Assembly: GCA_902386085.1 (NCBI GenBank)
Contig: CABMIA010000146.1
Location: 1 to 7,305, forward strand
DNA length: 7,305 bases
From: an uncultured archaeon
GTDB lineage: Archaea > Halobacteriota > Methanosarcinia > Methanosarcinales > Methanoperedenaceae
Direction of reading: 5' to 3'
Within the stretch, counting starts at the first letter, position 1; each line of letters starts with the position of its first letter. The translations under genes and the position numbers were made by a program. This document shows positions 1 through 5,571 of this stretch, in pieces. The notes below the pieces were generated by a model. That model did no database searches. It had not been told where the DNA came from and was given only the letters and a program-made list of their open reading frames with translations.

Positions 1-211
1 TATTATAGAGATCTCTGCCATAATAATTAAAATTATTACCAACACCTAAATCGAATAATCCAGGCGAATGGCATGTGGAACAACTGCCCGCTCCAGTTCC
101 ATATATGGCATTGAAAGAGCTTAGAACGCCACTGTTTGCTAAAGCTCCCGGTATTCCTACCAGTGCTACTGCCGTGAACAGCAGTAACCCGGATATTATT
201 TTTTTATTCAT
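1..211 (-). CDS. Secreted c-type cytochrome, N-terminal part (runs off left edge)
   Basis: Reading the minus strand from the ATG at 211 gives 70 codons without a stop, continuing beyond the window. Residues 1-25 form a clear signal peptide: lysines at 3-4, a hydrophobic stretch, then a PGALA-type cleavage site after Ala25. Residues 44-48 are CSTCH, a canonical covalent haem c attachment site (CxxCH, at 82-68). The start is supported by a GGAG ribosome binding site at 222-219, seven bases upstream. Such proteins mature outside the membrane and carry electrons. Only one haem site is visible; whether the full protein is multihaem cannot be told from here. No family beyond haem c protein is recognised. 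Confidence 0.8.
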   Translation of the reverse strand, partial: MNKKIISGLLLFTAVALVGIPGALANSGVLSSFNAIYGTGAGSCSTCHSPGLFDLGVGNNFNYYGRDLYN

Positions 212-518
212 TCTATCTCTCCTATCTTTTCTATTTTTTTAACCTTTCAGATCCGCACCTTTCATTTTGACCCTTATTCAGGACAGAAAGCTGCCGGCAA
301 AGCAGGCAAGCAGTAAAACCTGTTTTCAGGAAAATAATTAGAAGGCGCAAATCCTGGTATTGTGTTCTTGTCCCACTTTGTAATAAAAGATATAACCGGG
401 AATCAATTATGAGAATCGTCAATGAGAACCACGAAAATCCATCCACAAAAAAAGATTGATTGGATTTTATTTGAGTTCGCCAGGTTTTGCTATAACAAAC
501 ACTGGCCCTCATCCTCCA
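212..518. other. Non-coding gap between tgtA and the cytochrome gene
   Basis: About 300 bases separate the tgtA stop from the cytochrome start. A 93-codon open frame on the minus strand (512-231) has no ribosome binding site and a translation lacking protein-like character, so I treat it as non-coding. The stretch contains the putative tgtA terminator (434-468) and an A-rich cytochrome leader just before 211. No convincing TATA box, RNA gene or repeat was seen. Confidence 0.6.
434..468 (-). terminator. Putative tgtA terminator: 8-bp inverted repeat with oligo-T run
   Basis: AAAATCCA (434-441) and TGGATTTT (461-468) are perfect inverted repeats around a 19-base loop. On the minus strand the loop contains a run of seven T (453-447). 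It lies 51-85 bases past the tgtA stop. Oligo-T on the non-template strand is the main archaeal termination signal; the stem may be incidental. Confidence 0.45.
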
Positions 519-1976
519 TCAATTGTAGTTTTCCTTTGCCACCAGTTTAGCTCTTTGCCCGATCCGTGTCATCAAAGGATGCTCTTTCTCATATACGAAC
601 GTGAACTCAGCTTCAGTATTCGCTTCGATCAGGTCAAGTACATTTTGAAGCGCGATCGTCAAGGCCTCATAGTCCGGGTCATCAACTACTTCTGCATTGA
701 AGGGATATGTTTCCTTGAGTTCAAGCGGATATGCGCCAAATGGTTCCTTGAATTCAAGTACCCAATCAAAATCATCTTCTTTTTCAAGCCTTTGTCTCCT
801 GATCAGGACTTTACCCCTGAGATCGAGAGTCCTGAGCTTCTTACTGCATCTTGATATCTCAGGTCTGCGTGCCGATTCAGGCCCGCTGTAAAAGAACGTT
901 GCCCTGGACTCGGGCTGGAACTTTTCTATCCATCCGGACCAGGAGAGAGCGCGCTTTAACCCGTTCAGCAATTGGGGATGCGCCCTGCATCTCTGCTCCA
1001 CGAGTTCCCACAGGCTTCCTTCTTTTATGGCCTGCTTCACTTCCCGCATCTCTGCGAAAGTGACATGGAGATTATGGCGCGCAAGCAGTTCTTCGCGCTT
1101 TTCGTTTTTCTTTAATTCATCTACCCCGTATGAAGTGCATACAGGGCAGGAACATGGCAGGTATTCAAGGTTATCCAGGTGATACGTTCCCCGAACCGTC
1201 ATATACCGCCCTTCCTTGGCATACAGTGCATATGAGGCAGAATCGAACAGATCGCACCCCAGGGCCACTGCCAGGGAAAACATCATCGGATGCCCTGCCC
1301 CGAAGAGGTGCACCGGGGCAGAGGGTAGAAGACCTTTTTTTGATGCCACAATAACATCCACCAGATCCGCGAACCTGTAGGATTCCATGAGCGGAACGAC
1401 CGCTCCGAGAGGATAAATATCAAAATCAAACCCGCATAATTCCCGCCCCGCGCGTTCCCTGAGGTCAGGGAATGTCGAACCCTGGACTGGTGCGGCAAGA
1501 AGCATATCTTTTTTTAATTCAAGCGCTTCTTTTTCCCGTTCTATGGTTATCCCAAGCTCAGACTCGGCACGTTCACGCAAGACGTCAGGAGGCGTGGGAA
1601 TGTCCAGGGGCACTCCGATATCCGAGCCGATCTCCTGCTGGAACCTGACTATCTCTTTGTTGGTAACTTCCACCTCTCCATAGACTGATAGCTGGTATGA
1701 ACCCGAATCTGTCATTACAGGGCCCTCAAACCCAAGAAGAGAATGCAGCCCGTCTTTCAGGGCGCTCGCCCTGAGTTCAGGTTTGCGATAAATTATATAA
1801 GAATTCGTGATAATAATTTCTGCGCCGAATTTGCGAAGCTCTGAGGGTTTGATTGTCTGGATATTGGGATTGACGACCGGCATAATGGTTGGAGTCTCAA
1901 CTATCCCGTGCGGGGTTTCGAGCCGTCCGATACGGCCGCAGATATCTTTGTGAAGGATCTCGAAAATCGGGGGCAT
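519..1976 (-). CDS. tgtA: Archaeal tRNA-guanine(15) transglycosylase
   Basis: Exchanges guanine at position 15 of the tRNA D-loop for preQ0, the first step of archaeosine formation. The 485-residue protein shows the TGT barrel hallmarks: TDSGSYQ at 89-95 with Asp90 as the expected general base, FDSASYA at 244-250 with Asp245 as the expected nucleophile, and a zinc site of Cys275, Cys277 and Cys280 (CSCPVC) plus His301 in HNLH. The Pyrococcus enzyme is about 580 residues and ends in a PUA domain. This one stops earlier, so it appears to have the catalytic and linker domains but no fused PUA. The ATG at 1976 is the only in-frame start near the promoter, and a TATA box about 30 bases upstream implies a nearly leaderless mRNA. 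Divergent from the zinc-ribbon gene at 2059. Confidence 0.97.
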   Translation of the reverse strand: MPPIFEILHKDICGRIGRLETPHGIVETPTIMPVVNPNIQTIKPSELRKFGAEIIITNSYIIYRKPELRASALKDGLHSLLGFEGPVMTDSGSYQLSVYGEVEVTNKEIVRFQQEIGSDIGVPLDIPTPPDVLRERAESELGITIEREKEALELKKDMLLAAPVQGSTFPDLRERAGRELCGFDFDIYPLGAVVPLMESYRFADLVDVIVASKKGLLPSAPVHLFGAGHPMMFSLAVALGCDLFDSASYALYAKEGRYMTVRGTYHLDNLEYLPCSCPVCTSYGVDELKKNEKREELLARHNLHVTFAEMREVKQAIKEGSLWELVEQRCRAHPQLLNGLKRALSWSGWIEKFQPESRATFFYSGPESARRPEISRCSKKLRTLDLRGKVLIRRQRLEKEDDFDWVLEFKEPFGAYPLELKETYPFNAEVVDDPDYEALTIALQNVLDLIEANTEAEFTFVYEKEHPLMTRIGQRAKLVAKENYN

Positions 1977-2002
1977 GATGAGCCTAAGTACGATGGGAGA
2001 AG

Positions 2003-2012
2003 TATATTAAAA
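2003..2012 (-). promoter_or_regulatory. TATA box for tgtA, possibly shared with the divergent gene
   Basis: Minus-strand TTTTAATATA sits 27-36 bases upstream of the tgtA ATG, which places the transcript start within a few bases of the start codon. The AT-rich tract is also about 50 bases upstream of the plus-strand ATG at 2059. It could therefore serve that gene too, leaving a leader of about 20-25 bases with the AAGGA site at 2052-2056. Confidence 0.5.
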
Positions 2013-2058
2013 TGAGCCAGGGAAAGGAATTTAGTACAGGAAAACCAATCTAAGGAAA

Positions 2059-2394
2059 ATGAAAGACTCGGTTATTTCATTGGCGCAGAAGAACAGGAAC
2101 AACAGGTTCTTAAGAAATAAAATTGAACTTCTATGTGCGTGCGGCTTTTCAGAAAAACTTTCGTATTATGATTTTTTAACAGGCGGTGAATTCGATATCG
2201 GGCAGCCCACAGCTACCATCAGTCCTTTTATCTCGGAGTCCGTTTATGATGAAACAATCAACGTAACGCCGCTTCACGCGACAAGAAAATGCCCTGCCTG
2301 CGGCAAAGAAATAATTGTCGTTTTCCCTTTATCCCTTGAGAATATCATTACGATTTTACAGGCGCAACCGCCTGATCCGCAAATGTACGGGTGA
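2059..2394 (+). CDS. Zinc-ribbon-like protein of unknown function
   Basis: A 111-residue protein that I do not recognise. It has two cysteine knuckles, CAC at 26-28 (Cys26, Cys28) and CPAC at 78-81 (Cys78, Cys81), the spacing of a four-cysteine zinc-binding fold with a long insert of about 50 residues. The second knuckle is followed by a hydrophobic strand (EIIVVF). The start is supported by AAGGA at 2052-2056, just upstream of the ATG. Its stop lies four bases before the nitroreductase start, so the two are almost certainly co-transcribed and may be translationally coupled. A zinc structural or rubredoxin-like role next to a flavoenzyme is possible but is inference only. No signal peptide or membrane segment is visible. 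Confidence 0.75.
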   Translation: MKDSVISLAQKNRNNRFLRNKIELLCACGFSEKLSYYDFLTGGEFDIGQPTATISPFISESVYDETINVTPLHATRKCPACGKEIIVVFPLSLENIITILQAQPPDPQMYG

Positions 2395-2398
2395 TGTC

Positions 2399-2917
2399 AT
2401 GGAAACGATCGAAGCCATCAGGTCACGGCGAAGCGTCCGCGAGTTCACGGATGAAGACGTTAGTGATAAGGCAGTTGAAGAGATAATGGACGCGGGAAGA
2501 TGGGCGCCCTCTGGTTTGAACAACCAGGCGTGGCGGTTCATTGTCGTAAGGATTCCGGAGACAAAAGAGGCACTTTCAAAACTCACCAACTACGGTTCGA
2601 TAATCAAAAATGCACCAGTATCGATCGCGGTCTTTCTTGATAGCAACCAGATGTACGATCGAACGAAGGATATCCTGTCCATCGGCGCATGCATCCAGAA
2701 TATGCTTCTTGCCCAGCATTCGCTTGGACTTGGCGGGGTGTGGCTTGGAGAGATCCTGAAGAAAAAAGAAAGGGTTAACGAGATACTCCAGGCACCGGAT
2801 TTTTATGAATTAATGGCTGTAATAGCCATCGGGCATCCGGTTAAGAAGGTCAGGGTTTCTGAAAGAAAACAGCTCGGCGAACTTGTTTTCAGGGAAAAAT
2901 TCGAAGGCTGCTGGTAG
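2399..2917 (+). CDS. Nitroreductase-family FMN oxidoreductase
   Basis: A 172-residue single-domain nitroreductase, an FMN enzyme that uses NAD(P)H to reduce quinones, nitro compounds or similar substrates; the physiological substrate is unknown. Family hallmarks: SRRSVREF at 9-16, whose arginines contact the FMN phosphate; APSGLNNQAW at 36-45; the hydrophobic dimer helix GACIQNMLLAQ at 96-106 followed by GLGGVWLG at 110-117; and a basic C-terminal patch around RKQLGELV (156-163). I chose the ATG at 2399, not the in-frame ATG at 2315. The family begins at this point, the extra 28 residues would lie inside the upstream gene, and a GGTGA site (2390-2394) sits just upstream. It follows the zinc-ribbon gene by four bases. 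Confidence 0.93.
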   Translation: METIEAIRSRRSVREFTDEDVSDKAVEEIMDAGRWAPSGLNNQAWRFIVVRIPETKEALSKLTNYGSIIKNAPVSIAVFLDSNQMYDRTKDILSIGACIQNMLLAQHSLGLGGVWLGEILKKKERVNEILQAPDFYELMAVIAIGHPVKKVRVSERKQLGELVFREKFEGCW

Positions 2918-2931
2918 CCGGTTTACATTGG

Positions 2932-2937
2932 TTTTTT
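2932..2937 (+). terminator. Oligo-T terminator after the nitroreductase gene
   Basis: Six consecutive T lie 15-20 bases past the nitroreductase stop, followed immediately by an AT-rich control region for the next unit. This fits an archaeal oligo-T terminator with no stem needed. Confidence 0.45.
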
Positions 2938-2944
2938 ATCTCAG

Positions 2945-2981
2945 ATATGATAATAATCATATATGGTCATAATGATAATCA
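2945..2981 (+). promoter_or_regulatory. Candidate operator: tandem TGAT/ATCA dyads
   Basis: ATATGAT (2945-2951) and ATCATAT (2956-2962) form a perfect 7-bp dyad around a four-base spacer. A second, shorter dyad TGATAATCA is at 2973-2981, and a related TGATTATT lies at 3039-3046. They sit just upstream of two TATA-like elements, as expected for a repressor or activator site. The AT-rich composition makes chance dyads likely, so confidence is modest and the regulator is unknown. Confidence 0.35.
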
Positions 2982-2987
2982 CAATTG

Positions 2988-3014
2988 TATATATAAGGGC
3001 AAATATTATATACT
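2988..3014 (+). promoter_or_regulatory. TATA boxes upstream of the 48-codon gene
   Basis: TATATATAA (about 2989-2997) and ATTATATACT (3005-3014) are strong archaeal TATA candidates. Either would start transcription at about 3018-3038, giving a leader of roughly 50-70 bases before the ATG at 3086. Such a leader could hold further control, but I see no clear stem in it. Confidence 0.5.
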
Positions 3015-3085
3015 ATTAGATTGATAGGCTTATTGTTAATGATTATTCAAATAAAATTCAGGTCGTTAACATGAGGAGGAATCAA

Positions 3086-3232
3086 ATGATAGTATCGCCT
3101 TATTGTGAAAAACATGATATGGCAATAAGACTCCTGACGGTATCACATTGCGAAAAGCGCCACCAGGAAGACTGTGAAACCGGCCAGTGTGAACACTTCG
3201 GTATGAGGTTTTATTCCAAAAACGGATTTTAG
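3086..3232 (+). CDS. Cys/His-rich small protein, 48 residues
   Basis: An unrecognised small gene between the nitroreductase and hisS. Support for translation is an excellent GAGGAGG ribosome binding site (3073-3079) with a six-base spacer to the ATG. The ATG at 3071 is in frame and would add five residues (MRRNQ), but it overlaps that site and is less likely. The peptide holds Cys7, His10, His21, Cys22, His26, Cys30, Cys35 and His37, a density that suggests metal binding or a redox role; no named zinc finger spacing fits exactly. It has no signal peptide or membrane segment. It has its own AT-rich promoter region with candidate operators and ends 65 bases before hisS. Function unknown. Confidence 0.6.
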   Translation: MIVSPYCEKHDMAIRLLTVSHCEKRHQEDCETGQCEHFGMRFYSKNGF

Positions 3233-3248
3233 GAATTAAAAACATAAG

Positions 3249-3260
3249 GCTTTTTAAGGT
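3249..3260 (+). promoter_or_regulatory. Putative TATA box for hisS
   Basis: GCTTTTTAAGG lies about 38-49 bases upstream of the hisS ATG, predicting a start near 3281. The resulting leader of about 17 bases would contain the GAGGT ribosome binding site at 3284-3288, nine bases before the ATG. Confidence 0.4.
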
Positions 3261-3297
3261 GTAAGCTGTTATCGGGGGAGCTTGAGGTTGCATTAAA

Positions 3298-4530
3298 ATG
3301 GAAATCCAGAGACCCCGCGGCACACGCGATTTTCTGCCTGGTGAAATGGCAAAGCGAAGGTATATCGAGAGCAGGCTGCGCGAGGCCGCAAAGCGGTGGG
3401 GATACGGTGAGATAAAGACCCCGACGTTTGAGCATATCGAGCTTTTTACATTGAAGTCAGGGGAAGGGATCCTGGGCGAGATTTACAACTTCAAGGACAA
3501 AGGCGACCGCGAGATTGCGCTGCGCCCGGAACTTACTGCGCCTGTCGTTAGAATGTATGTTGAGGAGCTTCAAAGGTCGCCAAAACCATTGAAATTCTAT
3601 TATTTTGACAACTGTTTCAGGTACGAACGCCCGCAGAAAGGAAGGTTCCGCGAGTTTTTCCAGTTCGGGGTTGAAATCATCGGAAGTTCGAGGCCTGAAT
3701 CCGATGCCGAGGTTATTGCCCTGGCCGTGGAAATGCTAAAAAGTGCCGGGGTCCGGGGAGATCTGCACGTCGGGCACCTTGGGATCGTGCGTACCCTGTT
3801 GAAGGACATACAGCCCGAACACCAGAACAAGATCATGAGGCTGGTGGATAAGAAAGATGACAAGGGGCTTGAGCAGTTCCTCGATGAGATTAATGCGCCT
3901 TTTGAGATGCGGGGCAGGCTTTTCCGCCTTATCGGGCTCCATGGGGTCAATGCACTGCAAGAGGCGCGGGAGCTTACAGGAGATATTGAGGCGATGTCGC
4001 AGTTCGAGGCGCTTCTTGATCTTCTGGATGTGTACGGGCTGGAATACCAGGTCGATCTCGGGATTGCAAGAGGGCTTGATTATTATACAGGTATGGTGTT
4101 TGAGATATACTGTGAAGGATTAGGAGCGCAGAACCAGGTGTGTGGAGGGGGGTCGTACCGCCTTGCGCAGCTGTTCGGGGGCGAGGATACGCCTTCGACG
4201 GGATATGCTATCGGGTTTGACAGGGTGATGGAGATATGCCAGGCCGTGCCGGAAATGGAAAAGCGCATTGTAGTGGTTTCTTTCGAGGACACACGCAAAG
4301 AGGCTATTGTTATAGCTAAAAAGCTCAGGGAGCATGTATTAACATATATTGACGTGATGGGGCGGAAGTTCAAGGACCAGATCTCTTATGCCAACACCAT
4401 AGGCGCAAGCCATGTGGTCATTGTGGGAAAGAACGAGCTTGACGCGGGGAAGGTTGCGCTCAAGGATATGAAAACAGGAGAGCAGGAGTTGCTGGCTGTG
4501 GAGGAAGTGGCGGAGAGATTGAGTGAATAG
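3298..4530 (+). CDS. hisS: Histidyl-tRNA synthetase
   Basis: Charges tRNA-His with histidine in the cytoplasm; a class II synthetase of 410 residues, normal for the family. Visible elements: [12 protein letters not shown] at 5-16, class II motif 1 region [10 protein letters not shown] at 41-50, [10 protein letters not shown] at 76-85, motif 2 with [14 protein letters not shown] at 107-120, the histidine-specific [11 protein letters not shown] at 255-265 with Arg258, and motif 3 AIGFDRV at 304-310. The C-terminal anticodon-binding domain spans about 322-410. The start is backed by GAGGT at 3284-3288. The last part of the gene (from about 4369) is repeated at 5301-5463. The final eight codons (VAERLSE region) differ from the other copy and may have been supplied by an inserted element; the gene nevertheless reads through intact. 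Confidence 0.98.
   Translation: MEIQRPRGTRDFLPGEMAKRRYIESRLREAAKRWGYGEIKTPTFEHIELFTLKSGEGILGEIYNFKDKGDREIALRPELTAPVVRMYVEELQRSPKPLKFYYFDNCFRYERPQKGRFREFFQFGVEIIGSSRPESDAEVIALAVEMLKSAGVRGDLHVGHLGIVRTLLKDIQPEHQNKIMRLVDKKDDKGLEQFLDEINAPFEMRGRLFRLIGLHGVNALQEARELTGDIEAMSQFEALLDLLDVYGLEYQVDLGIARGLDYYTGMVFEIYCEGLGAQNQVCGGGSYRLAQLFGGEDTPSTGYAIGFDRVMEICQAVPEMEKRIVVVSFEDTRKEAIVIAKKLREHVLTYIDVMGRKFKDQISYANTIGASHVVIVGKNELDAGKVALKDMKTGEQELLAVEEVAERLSE
4369..4530 (+). repeat. hisS 3'-end repeat, left copy (inside intact hisS)
   Basis: Left member of a direct repeat. The core 4403-4505 matches 5336-5438 at 101 of 103 positions by my base-by-base comparison. The left flank (4369-4402) matches 5301-5335 at 27 of 34 aligned positions with one gap. 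The right flank (4506-4530) matches 5439-5463 at only 14 of 25, yet both flanks end in TAG at the same distance. The offset is 933 bases. Confidence 0.93.
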
Positions 4531-4671
4531 ATACGTTGAATATTTAAAATCACAACTGTGCAATCATTTTAACTTAATCGATGTGTTGAAAAATTATGGA
4601 TCATCGCACAAAAATTAATCGACATAACTCTATTTATAGGTTCAAGTATCATAATTGAATAGGATTGTAAT
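4531..4671. promoter_or_regulatory. Module control region: TATA box and TTAATCGA direct repeats
   Basis: TATTTATAG at 4631-4639 is a good TATA box for the gene starting at 4672, predicting a leader of about ten bases. TTAATCGA occurs twice, at 4574-4581 and 4615-4622, 41 bases apart (close to four helical turns), with the second copy abutting the TATA region. This could be an autoregulatory operator, common in toxin-antitoxin modules, but the repeats are short. No clear oligo-T terminator for hisS was seen here. Confidence 0.4.
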
Positions 4672-4833
4672 ATGAAGAAACAAAAGATTGAACTTGTGGA
4701 TGCGGTTCATAAAGCCAGGGCAAGGAGTACAAAGCTGCTTGAAGAACAGGGAATTTCCACTTTAGCATTGATCCTGTCCAAAACTCTGGCAGATGTCATT
4801 GAGAACCCGGAAAAAATAGATGCACTGGTATAG
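4672..4833 (+). CDS. Small protein, candidate antitoxin of a PIN-type module
   Basis: A 53-residue, mostly helical, charged protein directly upstream of a PIN-domain gene. An AGGAT ribosome binding site (4661-4665) lies six bases before the ATG. Its TAG is followed with no gap by the ATG of the PIN gene, the tight coupling typical of vapBC-like antitoxin-toxin pairs. I do not recognise an AbrB, ribbon-helix-helix or Phd fold in it; the sequence ends in DVIENPEKIDALV. The antitoxin call therefore rests on gene order and size, not on a domain match. The reading frame is intact although its partner is broken, so it may persist as a solo antitoxin or simply as a leftover. Confidence 0.5.
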   Translation: MKKQKIELVDAVHKARARSTKLLEEQGISTLALILSKTLADVIENPEKIDALV

Positions 4834-5273
4834 ATGAAGCTGTACCTTGATACAACTGTCCTGGCAGCGTTCCGACCTATTTTAAGTATGAGGACATAAA
4901 ACGTTATTCTGAGTGCATGAAGCTGCTGGATAAATGTATAGCAAAAGAATGCATAATTGTCATTTCCTTTTATTCAATCCACGAACTTTTTCTACTGCCC
5001 TTCGAATATAAAGATGAGAAGGAAGCCCGCAAGATAGGTCTTATATTACTGAAATAAATTCTTAATATTGACAGAATTGAAATCACCGAGCTCCTTTCGC
5101 GTGAAAAGAGAATACTTTATCAGGAAAAATTTTCGATGAGCGACAGAACGGATATTCCACATGCGATATCTGCGTATGTTGAAAGTTGTGATTGTATCGT
5201 GACGTATGATAGCCATTTTGACCAGATCTCGAGCAAAATAAACGTATTCAAACCAAGTGAAGTTCCTATCTAA
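4834..5273 (+). pseudogene. PIN-domain (VapC-like) toxin, broken by a frameshift and an in-frame stop
   Basis: PIN proteins are Mg-dependent ribonucleases, usually toxins cutting tRNA or rRNA. The N-terminus MKLYLDTTVLAAF (4834-4872) is the PIN first strand with Asp6. This frame stops at 4897. The rest continues in another frame from about 4875, consistent with one missing (or two extra) bases near 4872-4880. It runs through FYSIHELFLLP with the second acidic residue, then meets TAA at 5055-5057 (after LILLK, before ILNIDRIEI). Past that stop it gives SDRTDIPHAISAY and IVTYDSHF, which carry the third and fourth acidic positions, ending at TAA 5271-5273. Total length near 146 codons is normal for VapC. 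All catalytic acids survive, so both lesions look recent. Confidence 0.78.
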
Positions 5274-5292
5274 TCATTAAAGGATCAATATA

Positions 5293-5463
5293 ATGGGACT
5301 TTCAAGAACCAGATTTTTTTATACCAATACCATCCGCGCAAGCCATGTGGTTATTGTGGGAAAGAACGAGCTTGACGCGGGGAAGGTGGCGCTCAAGGAT
5401 ATGAAAACAGGAGAGCAGGAGTTGCTGGCTGTGGAGGATGTAGCCTGGAAAGTGCTTGCGTAG
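5293..5463 (+). pseudogene. Displaced hisS 3'-end remnant
   Basis: A second copy of the coding end of HisRS. From 5336 it reads in the hisS frame as [12 protein letters not shown]... to TAG at 5461-5463, with the C-terminus VEDVAWKVLA in place of the [10 protein letters not shown] of the full gene. Upstream, an extra T in the run at 5314-5320 shifts the frame relative to hisS, so FKNQI is out of frame with the rest. By chance or selection an ATG at 5293, with AGGAT at 5281-5285, opens a 56-codon frame through the whole remnant. It cannot be a synthetase, as it covers only part of the anticodon-binding domain. Most likely it is the original host gene end pushed aside by the module. Confidence 0.88.
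5301..5463 (+). repeat. hisS 3'-end repeat, right copy
   Basis: Right member of the direct repeat described at 4369-4530; near-identical core 5336-5438 with two substitutions relative to 4403-4505, at the positions matching 4419 (C/T) and 4455 (T/G). The flanks are diverged on both sides. Weak similarity may extend left to ATGGG at 5293. Confidence 0.92.
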
Positions 5464-5475
5464 ATTCCAATGTTG

Positions 5476-5480
5476 TTTTT
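5476..5480 (+). terminator. Short oligo-T tract after the remnant
   Basis: Five T at 5476-5480, about 13 bases past the remnant stop and before the TATA box of the next unit. It could have been the original hisS terminator if the remnant is the displaced native end. Confidence 0.3.
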
Positions 5481-5515
5481 GCATTCCTTACCTTATCCGA
5501 TTCATATCACCAAAA

Positions 5516-5524
5516 TTATATAAA
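5516..5524 (+). promoter_or_regulatory. TATA box for the 80-residue gene
   Basis: TTATATAAA is a strong archaeal TATA box. It predicts a start close to 5547, which excludes the upstream in-frame ATG at 5545 and leaves a leader of about 25 bases holding the GGAGGTGA site. Confidence 0.6.
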
Positions 5525-5571
5525 CTAAAGCGCCAAGATAATCAGTGGATGCACACATCGGAGGTGAAAGC

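Larger units (their letters stand above)
4403..5438. mobile_element. Candidate gene-end-duplicating insertion carrying a toxin-antitoxin-like module
   Basis: What is seen: two nearly identical 103-bp cores derived from the hisS 3' end enclose a small two-gene module and nothing else; the outer flanks of the cores are diverged hisS ends. What is known: archaeal and bacterial integrating elements often recombine at the 3' end of conserved genes and restore the gene, and insertions with long target duplication are known for small selfish modules such as restriction-modification genes. Inference: the module arrived by such an event, one unit being 933 bp (4506-5438). No integrase, transposase or terminal inverted repeat is present, so movement would need help in trans or homologous recombination in the core. 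Confidence 0.55.

Noticed and set aside
231..512. Minus-strand 93-codon open frame between tgtA and the cytochrome gene
   Set aside because: No ribosome binding site, no recognisable domain, and an amino acid make-up typical of translated non-coding DNA; it also contains the putative tgtA terminator.
456..854. Plus-strand 132-codon open frame opposite the end of tgtA
   Set aside because: It runs antisense to well-conserved TgtA codons and has no start signals.
2315..2398. Extended N-terminus of the nitroreductase from the ATG at 2315
   Set aside because: The extra 28 residues lie within the zinc-ribbon gene in another frame and precede the family's normal start; a ribosome binding site fits the ATG at 2399.
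2941..3060. CRISPR leader or array in the AT-rich repeats
   Set aside because: The repeated units are under 10 bp, irregularly spaced and dyad-like; no repeat-spacer pattern is present.
3066..3435. Minus-strand open frames overlapping the small Cys/His gene and the hisS start
   Set aside because: They are shadows of plus-strand genes with strong start signals and show no domain.
4531..5300. Transposon with terminal inverted repeats
   Set aside because: No transposase and no inverted repeats at the module borders; the border repeats are direct and derive from hisS.
5302..5484. Minus-strand 60-codon open frame, with a near-identical partner at 4339-4563
   Set aside because: Their resemblance comes entirely from the hisS 3'-end repeat read on the wrong strand; no start signals support either.
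5545..5571. Upstream ATG start for the 80-residue protein
   Set aside because: It coincides with the predicted transcription start and would bury the GGAGGTGA site inside the coding region.
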